Shown here: positions 44,564 through 48,327 of the stretch, piece after piece
Layout: every line of letters begins with the position of its first letter
Numbering within the stretch: the first letter of the stretch is position 1
Origin: Caldilineaceae bacterium SB0661_bin_32
Lineage (GTDB): Bacteria > Chloroflexota > Anaerolineae > Caldilineales > Caldilineaceae
Assembly: GCA_009841235.1 (NCBI GenBank)
Contig: VXMH01000088.1
Coordinates: forward strand, 1-48,327
Direction of reading: 5' to 3'
DNA: 48,327 bases
Position numbers and translations under genes: made by a program
The notes under the pieces: model-generated
Seen by the model: only the letters and a program-made list of their open reading frames with translations
Told to the model about the DNA's origin: nothing
Database searches by the model: none

Positions 44564-44722
44564 CTATTCGCTGTCGGGCACGTTGCCGACCTCTACGCCT
44601 TCCTCGCGCAGCTGGTCGATCAGCGCAGCAATCTCCTGGGCAGACGGCTGGGACGTGTCGTTAGGCTGGATGGCGCCGATCACGGTGTAGCCATAGCGGA
44701 TGGCAAAGTACCCACAATTGGC
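44564..44722 (-). pseudogene. znuA remnant with internal deletion
   Basis: A frame of 52 codons ending at TAG 44566-44564 reads GYFAIRYGYTVIGAIQPND, then TSQPSAQEIAALIDQLREEG, and then jumps to VEVGNVPDSE. This matches residues about 209-246 of the intact znuA (YFAPRYGYTVLGAIQPAD...LIDQLREGG) joined directly to residues 318-325 (ETGNVPGPD), so some 70 codons are deleted. There is no start codon. It begins one base after the stop codon of the Fur-family gene and ends 18 bases before znuC, marking where a second znuA once lay. Confidence 0.85.
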
Positions 44723-44723
44723 G

Positions 44724-45161
44724 TCAGGCGCCGGCAGAGTCGCGGCAGTCGGTGCAGTGCCCGAAGAATGAGACGTGGCTTACGTCGACCTCAAAGTCGT
44801 ATTGGGTATCCATCGCCCGGCGAAACGCCAGCAAGACGCTGTGCGGCAGCTCGAGCAGGCTGTCGCACGAGCGGCAGACGAGGTGGTGATGCGGCTCGGG
44901 GCCGGCCATCTCGTAGGCAAGCCGGCCGTCGGCCATATGCACCATCGCCAGGATGTGCTGTTCTGTCAAAAAGTGCAGTACCCGGTAGACGGTCGCCCGG
45001 CTCAGCGTGGGAGCGATGCGGTGTACATGGTCGTACACGGCGTCGGGCGTGACATGGTCACCGAGCTGACAGACGGCGTCCAGGATGAGCTGGCGCTGGG
45101 GTGTTACCCGGTAGCCTGATTTGCGCAGCTGCCGATTGATCTCTGTCGTATTGTGGGGCAT
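44724..45161 (-). CDS. Fur-family metalloregulator, probably Zur-like
   Basis: A 145-residue Fur-family repressor from the ATG at 45161 (MPHNTTEI). The winged-helix part has GYRVTPQRQLILDAV (16-30) and TLSRATVYRVLHFLTEQ (52-68), the recognition helix. HHHLVC (91-96) supplies metal ligands, and two CxxC pairs (C96/C99, C136/C139) form the structural zinc site. Its place between znuA and znuC suggests zinc sensing, though Fur- or Mur-type sensing is possible. A perfect inverted repeat at 45172-45195 just before the start suggests autoregulation. A longer start (45194) would overlap that repeat and is unlikely. Confidence 0.9.
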   Translation of the reverse strand: MPHNTTEINRQLRKSGYRVTPQRQLILDAVCQLGDHVTPDAVYDHVHRIAPTLSRATVYRVLHFLTEQHILAMVHMADGRLAYEMAGPEPHHHLVCRSCDSLLELPHSVLLAFRRAMDTQYDFEVDVSHVSFFGHCTDCRDSAGA

Positions 45162-45171
45162 GATAATTTTG

Positions 45172-45195
45172 CTTGTTGCGAAAATTCGCAACAAG
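45172..45195. promoter_or_regulatory. Fur/Zur-type operator
   Basis: CTTGTTGCGAA (45172-45182) and TTCGCAACAAG (45185-45195) form a perfect 11-bp inverted repeat with a two-base centre, 11 bases upstream of the Fur-family start. Size and position match Fur-family boxes, and the placement would block the gene's own promoter. No second copy was seen upstream of znuA. Confidence 0.75.
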
Positions 45196-45361
45196 TCATA
45201 GTGTAGCGCCAGCCGACGGCGGCGTCAACACCGGTTTCCCGTCAACCGCTTACTCGCTTCCAAATCTATCCTGTAGACTGTACCATCTTGCCGACGAGAC
45301 GGAAAATCTCCAAATGCTTCACAAGCCTCCTTCATCGAGGCGATTCTGCTGCTTAGCGAAT

Positions 45362-45530
45362 TTACGCCGCGTCCGGCGCGTTGCCGGTGTCGATGTCGTC
45401 CATAAGTGTGGGGGCGCCGCCAAGCGCTTCAGCTAATGTCTTCATGTTTTGCACCTTCATACATATTCACAAAGAAGTGCGCAAGGGCACCCGGCTCACC
45501 GGGCAGATCGTCCTCATCGTTAACTGGCAT
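45362..45530 (-). pseudogene. znuA C-terminal remnant with frameshift
   Basis: Starting at 45530 the frame reads VNDEDDLPGEPGALAHFFVNMYE, equivalent to the intact gene's SDDDLPGNPGDPEHSYISMM segment, then loses frame and runs to a stop. In a second frame the homology resumes as VQNMKTLAEALGGAPTLMDD and IDTGNAPDAA, ending at TAA 45364-45362, equivalent to LKTMAEALGGDPSLMDGVETGNVPGPD. This is a third copy of the znuA 3' end, 8 bases after the stop of the intact gene. It has no N-terminal part and cannot be functional. Confidence 0.85.
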
Positions 45531-45538
45531 TGCTGAAC

Positions 45539-46534
45539 TTACTGGTTAACGGACGTATCCGGGCCGGGCACATTGCCGGTCTCAACGCCATCCATGAGCG
45601 AGGGGTCGCCGCCGAGGGCTTCCGCCATCGTTTTCAGATTTTCCACCATCATACTGATATAGGAATGTTCAGGGTCGCCCGGGTTTCCGGGAAGATCGTC
45701 GTCGCTCAAAGTGCTGACAAATTGGACGCCCGCCTCGCGGCCGATCTGATCGACAACGCGGGAGGGGAAGACCTCCGAGCCGAATATGGCCGGTACGCCG
45801 CCTTCACGCAGTTGGTCAATGAGCGCCGCGACCTCCTGGCCCGACGGTTCGGAGAAATCGGCCGGTTGAATCGCCCCCAGGACTGTGTAGCCGTAGCGGG
45901 GCGCGAAGTAGGCGAACGAGTCGTGATAGGTATACAGTTTGCGGTTCTCGGCGGGGATGCTGGCGGTCGTGGCCTGAATGGCGGCATCCAGCGCTTCGAT
46001 ACGCGCGGCGAACTCGTCGTAGTTGGCCTGGTATGCCTCGGCGTTGTCCGGGTCGTGGGCGGTCAGCTTTTCGCGTACGATTTCGGCATACGCGAGGGCG
46101 AAGATCGGGTCGGTCCACAGGTGGGGATTGGGGCTGCCGGCCTCTTCGGGAAAGGAGAAATCGAAAACATACTCTTCAGGGTCGATGACCATTTCACCGA
46201 GGAGAACGATCTCGCCTCCATCCTTCAGATTGGCCTCGGCCATCTGCATTGCGGAGGTCTCCAGGTCGAGCCCGTTGATGAAGATGAGATCGGCACTGGC
46301 CAGAGTGACGGCATCGGAAGGGGCCAGTTCGAAGGTATGCGAATCGGCGCCGGCCGGCACGAGGCCGGTCAGCTCGACGTGGTCGCCGCTGATGTTGTAG
46401 ACGATATTGGTGAGGGGGGAGACGGTCGTGACGACCTGCAGACGTTCCTCTAGCGGCTCCGCCCTGTTTCCTCCGCAGGCGCACAGGAGACTGACAAGCG
46501 CCAGCAGAAGGAAAATTCTGGGTGGAGTAGACAT
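45539..46534 (-). CDS. znuA: Zinc/manganese-type ABC importer binding lipoprotein
   Basis: A 331-residue A1-type metal-binding lipoprotein. The signal peptide ends LLCAC (Cys20, one step after Cys18). The expected four ligands are visible: H66 in DSHTFELAPSD, H138 in NPHLWTDP, H204 in YTYHDSFAYF and an aspartate near 278-280 in TLSDDDLPG. The C-terminal region YISMMVENLKTM is typical of the family. No long histidine-rich loop is present; a short acidic one precedes NPHLW. It is the upstream gene of the znu region, with two broken copies of itself further along the same strand. Confidence 0.93.
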   Translation of the reverse strand: MSTPPRIFLLLALVSLLCACGGNRAEPLEERLQVVTTVSPLTNIVYNISGDHVELTGLVPAGADSHTFELAPSDAVTLASADLIFINGLDLETSAMQMAEANLKDGGEIVLLGEMVIDPEEYVFDFSFPEEAGSPNPHLWTDPIFALAYAEIVREKLTAHDPDNAEAYQANYDEFAARIEALDAAIQATTASIPAENRKLYTYHDSFAYFAPRYGYTVLGAIQPADFSEPSGQEVAALIDQLREGGVPAIFGSEVFPSRVVDQIGREAGVQFVSTLSDDDLPGNPGDPEHSYISMMVENLKTMAEALGGDPSLMDGVETGNVPGPDTSVNQ

Positions 46535-46659
46535 AGGCGCACTACCTTTCGACGGGACGGGTCAATGAATCGATGAACTTTGTGCCGGCTTCGTCAGACT
46601 ATATCGTGAGTTCTCAAACGGGATGAATCGCTGCTGCTGCCAATCTTAGCATTGGTCTG

Positions 46660-47001
46660 TCAGGCGTTCAAGTCAAATCTGCTTGTATTCCCGATTATGA
46701 CGACATCCCCTGCGATCTCCTCCAACTGCTCCAATGCCGCCCGCCCATGGTTCTTCAACAAGGTGCGCACGTGTTGCAGGAAGTTCAACTGCTTGTTGCT
46801 CGTGGACGCCCAAAATTCGGGGCGCTCCACCACCAGGTTTTCCTTCTCCGACTTGCCCTCAGAGCTGACGAAGGTCAGGGTTGGGCGCCCGTGTAAGTAT
46901 TGAAGCTTTGTGTGAATCTCTGACCAAAATTCATTCGATACTCCGTTCGCGCCTCCCCAATATGATTCGCTAAACTGCCGTTGCCTACTGTTTTGCAGCA
47001 A
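46660..47001 (-). pseudogene. Type I restriction methyltransferase (HsdM) fragment
   Basis: A 113-codon frame opened by TTG at 47001. Residues 41-88 read TLTFVSSEGKSEKENLVV and [19 protein letters not shown], then VRTLLKNHGRAA, which closely follow the HsdM stretch just after the NPPF catalytic motif ([34 protein letters not shown]). Neither NPPF nor the VVVPDN continuation is present; after GRAA the frame turns to an unrelated LEQLEEIAGDVVIIGN tail. It is therefore an internal piece of hsdM fused to other sequence. It starts 10 bases after the doc stop. Confidence 0.72.
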
Positions 47002-47011
47002 TTAAACAACG

Positions 47012-47407
47012 TCAATCGCCATCGGTTCTCGTCAGAGGTCGGACCTTTTCCCCAAGCCACGGACACAACTGCGCAAACCGGAACGAATTCATCTCGAACA
47101 GCCGCATGAAAAATTCGTATGTCTCAACGCTGTCGCAGTCGATGAAATAACCGTTCAAGCGCAGAAAGGCATCGGTGACAGCGAAGGCAGTACGGTTATT
47201 CCCATCCACGAAAGGATGATTGTTCGCCAGACTCTCCATCAGCGCGGCCGCCTCCTCAATCAGGCCATCGTAGTAACCAAGCTGGGGCCGCATGATAGCG
47301 GAGGCCAGCGCGCCCTCATCACGTATGCCCAGCGCGCCGCCAAACTCGTCAATCAGAACGTCGTGAATGGCGATGGCTTCGCCAATCTCCGGGTAGTCCA
47401 AACTCAT
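47012..47407 (-). CDS. doc: Doc-type (Fic fold) toxin
   Basis: A 131-residue death-on-curing family protein. The Fic core motif reads HPFVDGNNRTAF from residue 64, with the catalytic histidine replaced by nothing: H64, D68, G69, N70/N71 and R72 are all present. Doc proteins inactivate elongation factor Tu by phosphorylation; other Fic members transfer AMP. GLRD-like GIRDEGALASAI near 27 is typical of Doc. Its start overlaps the stop of the antitoxin gene by four bases (ATGA), the standard antitoxin-first arrangement. It lies within remains of a type I restriction locus. Confidence 0.92.
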   Translation of the reverse strand: MSLDYPEIGEAIAIHDVLIDEFGGALGIRDEGALASAIMRPQLGYYDGLIEEAAALMESLANNHPFVDGNNRTAFAVTDAFLRLNGYFIDCDSVETYEFFMRLFEMNSFRFAQLCPWLGEKVRPLTRTDGD

Positions 47408-47631
47408 TCGGCCAACAATTCTAACAGCCTGCGGTTTCGTTCCACACTGGCCCGGAAATGCGCCATGACTTCAGGTCGCGGCGTCTGCCGGTTGCGGTTC
47501 ACAATATACTCCTCCATCGCCTCTTCCATCACCGCCTGGAAATGACGGCCCTCGCTGCGGGCAATCTCACGCATCGCAGCCAGCACCTCCGGCGAAACCT
47601 GGCTGGAAAACTTTACCCTCTGCCTCCCCAT
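47404..47631 (-). CDS. Antitoxin of the Doc pair, ribbon-helix-helix-like
   Basis: A 75-residue protein from the ATG at 47631 (MGRQRVKFSSQVSPEVLAAM), with AAGGAGG eight bases upstream. The VKFSSQVSPEVLAAMREIARSEGR start has the strand-helix-helix pattern of ribbon-helix-helix regulators, and the basic helical C-terminus (RNRQTPRPEVMAHFRASVERNRRLLELL) would embrace the toxin. The frame runs 30 codons further upstream through the promoter region and is not used. It probably represses its own promoter at 47659-47711. Confidence 0.85.
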   Translation of the reverse strand: MGRQRVKFSSQVSPEVLAAMREIARSEGRHFQAVMEEAMEEYIVNRNRQTPRPEVMAHFRASVERNRRLLELLAE

Positions 47632-47658
47632 CCCATAACCTCCTTGTGTGTTTACGCT

Positions 47659-47687
47659 ATTCTGGCAAGGAATGGCGATTTTGTCAA
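47659..47687 (-). promoter_or_regulatory. Promoter of the antitoxin-doc operon
   Basis: On the minus strand a perfect TTGACA (47687-47682) and CAGAAT (47664-47659) are 17 bases apart, followed by the AAGGAGG of the antitoxin gene. The leader would be about 20 bases. Confidence 0.6.
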
Positions 47688-47711
47688 GATTCATCTTGAT
47701 ATATCTTGACA
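47682..47711. promoter_or_regulatory. Inverted-repeat operator of the toxin-antitoxin operon
   Basis: TGTCAAGA (47682-47689) and TCTTGACA (47704-47711) are perfect inverted copies 14 bases apart, covering the -35 box. A third partial ATCTTGAT lies between them. This is the expected place for binding by the antitoxin. Confidence 0.6.
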
Positions 47712-47730
47712 AAGCTGTCATACTGCCGGT

Positions 47731-48123
47731 TCACCCCGCCAGCGTCAGATTCAACGCATCCAGAATCTGTGTCAACGCCTCGCCAAACAGCCTATATGCC
47801 CGCGCCAGGCCGCCCTTCTGGTTGAAGGGCGCCAGTTCAAAGGCATCCAGTTCGATGCTGACGCTGCCTGCAATGTGGTCGCGAATGTCCTCCAGCCACC
47901 GACGTTGTTCGGCGGTGAAAGTCCGCCCGCCGGCCTCCTGTGCAGCCATCCACGTTTCAAGTCGTTCGTTAGCCCGCGCGTTAAAGGGGACCAGCTCCTC
48001 CTCCCCCATGGCATACCGCACCAGCGACACGATATCCGCCAGCGCCCGCTGACCTGACCCCCGCACCCTGGACCGGTCCAGTTGCCTGTACGCCTGCTCA
48101 TCCGAATATCCGGCTTCAATCAA
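47731..48123 (-). pseudogene. Type I restriction endonuclease (HsdR) C-terminal fragment
   Basis: About 130 codons read YRQLDRSRVRGSGQRALADI, then VSLVRYAMGEEELVPFN, FTAEQRRWLEDIRDHIAGS and APFNQKGGLARAYRLFGEAL. This is the C-terminal end of type I restriction R subunits (the EcoEI_R_C-like region, usually ending GGLGRAYQLFGEEL-ALL-ELN). The helicase and nuclease parts are missing: upstream in frame there is a stop after about five more codons. It ends 100 bases before the antitoxin start. The original gene must have been cut by deletion or insertion near 48124. Confidence 0.8.
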
Positions 48124-48206
48124 CCCCTCCTGGCTTTCACCACTTACTTTGTGACCACTACCCTTTCGTCGAATCCTGATGGTCTCTTGTGGGAAGTTCG
48201 TCTGAT

Positions 48207-48237
48207 CTCACTCCTCTCTCCTCTCCACTCTCTCCTC
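48207..48237. repeat. GA-rich dispersed repeat, copy D
   Basis: On the minus strand this reads GAGGAGAGAGTGGAGAGGAG and on, one gap away from copies A and C (8382-8401, 34829-34848). It lies 84 bases beyond the broken hsdR end. The rest of the window to 48327 shows no gene. Confidence 0.6.
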
Positions 48238-48327
48238 GCAGTTCAGCCATCGACAGGATGAACTGGGGGCCCAAAAAAACTTGACAAAACCTGTCCAAAC
48301 CTGACAACATCCTTCAGCGCATTCACC

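Noticed and set aside
44546..45052. 168-codon plus-strand frame
   Set aside because: Antisense to the Fur-family gene and the znuA remnant; Arg-rich and without domain.
44564..45530. Idea that the Fur-family gene simply inserted into a single znuA copy
   Set aside because: The tail piece lies upstream and the middle-plus-tail piece downstream in transcription order, and both contain the final codons, so two separate copies are needed.
46875..47066. 63-codon minus-strand frame overlapping doc and the hsdM fragment
   Set aside because: Overlaps two better-supported frames and resembles no protein family.

Overview
The window looks like chromosomal DNA of a GC-rich bacterium of the Chloroflexota, possibly Caldilineae-like. 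This is inferred from a lipoprotein tether rich in VVTQ/TPTPVP after one signal peptide, from several enolase-superfamily (MR/MLE) genes beside dipeptide-type ABC importers and an F420-type oxidoreductase, and from base composition; no rRNA or tRNA is present to settle it. Most genes lie on the minus strand.

Layout. 1-983: the end of a lipoprotein-like gene and a decayed RHS fragment. 1080-3355: a Cys/Met-metabolism PLP enzyme downstream of mreB. 3544-15197: a large dipeptide/oligopeptide-type ABC importer locus with two binding proteins, two permease pairs and one ATPase pair. One of its binding proteins (8477-11053) has the two halves of the SBP_bac_5 fold in swapped order, and its partner permease carries a large extracytoplasmic insertion. 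15680-20507: a DUF255 thioredoxin-fold protein, an APH-fold kinase, a cupin protein and an LLM-class oxidoreductase. 20541-29387: three MR/MLE enzymes (two of them tandem duplicates about 80% identical), an AlbA_2/ATPase-like regulator, an antitoxin-like small protein, two tandem MFS transporters and a sugar-phosphate-isomerase-like TIM barrel. 29534-40538: a second complete ABC importer (twin-arginine lipoprotein, two permeases, two ATPases, small membrane protein), a 720-residue protein of unknown function and a cis-3-hydroxy-L-proline-dehydratase-like enzyme. 40802-42737: a threonine-synthase-like enzyme and rnc. 42835-46534: a zinc-type znuABC set with a Fur-family regulator and two broken znuA copies. 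46660-48123: the wreck of a type I restriction-modification locus with a Doc-type toxin-antitoxin pair lodged inside it.

How the parts fit. The two importers would bring in peptides or other small organic solutes. The enolase-superfamily dehydratases/racemases, the isomerase-like protein and the MFS carriers suggest catabolism of sugar acids and hydroxyproline-like compounds; substrates cannot be read from sequence alone. The Fur-family gene has a perfect inverted repeat just before its start and probably senses zinc for the neighbouring znu genes. Short dispersed repeats and hairpins lie between each binding-protein gene and its permease gene. One of these junctions holds a four-helix-bundle (S23-like) gene bracketed by GA-rich repeats, which may be a small mobile cassette.
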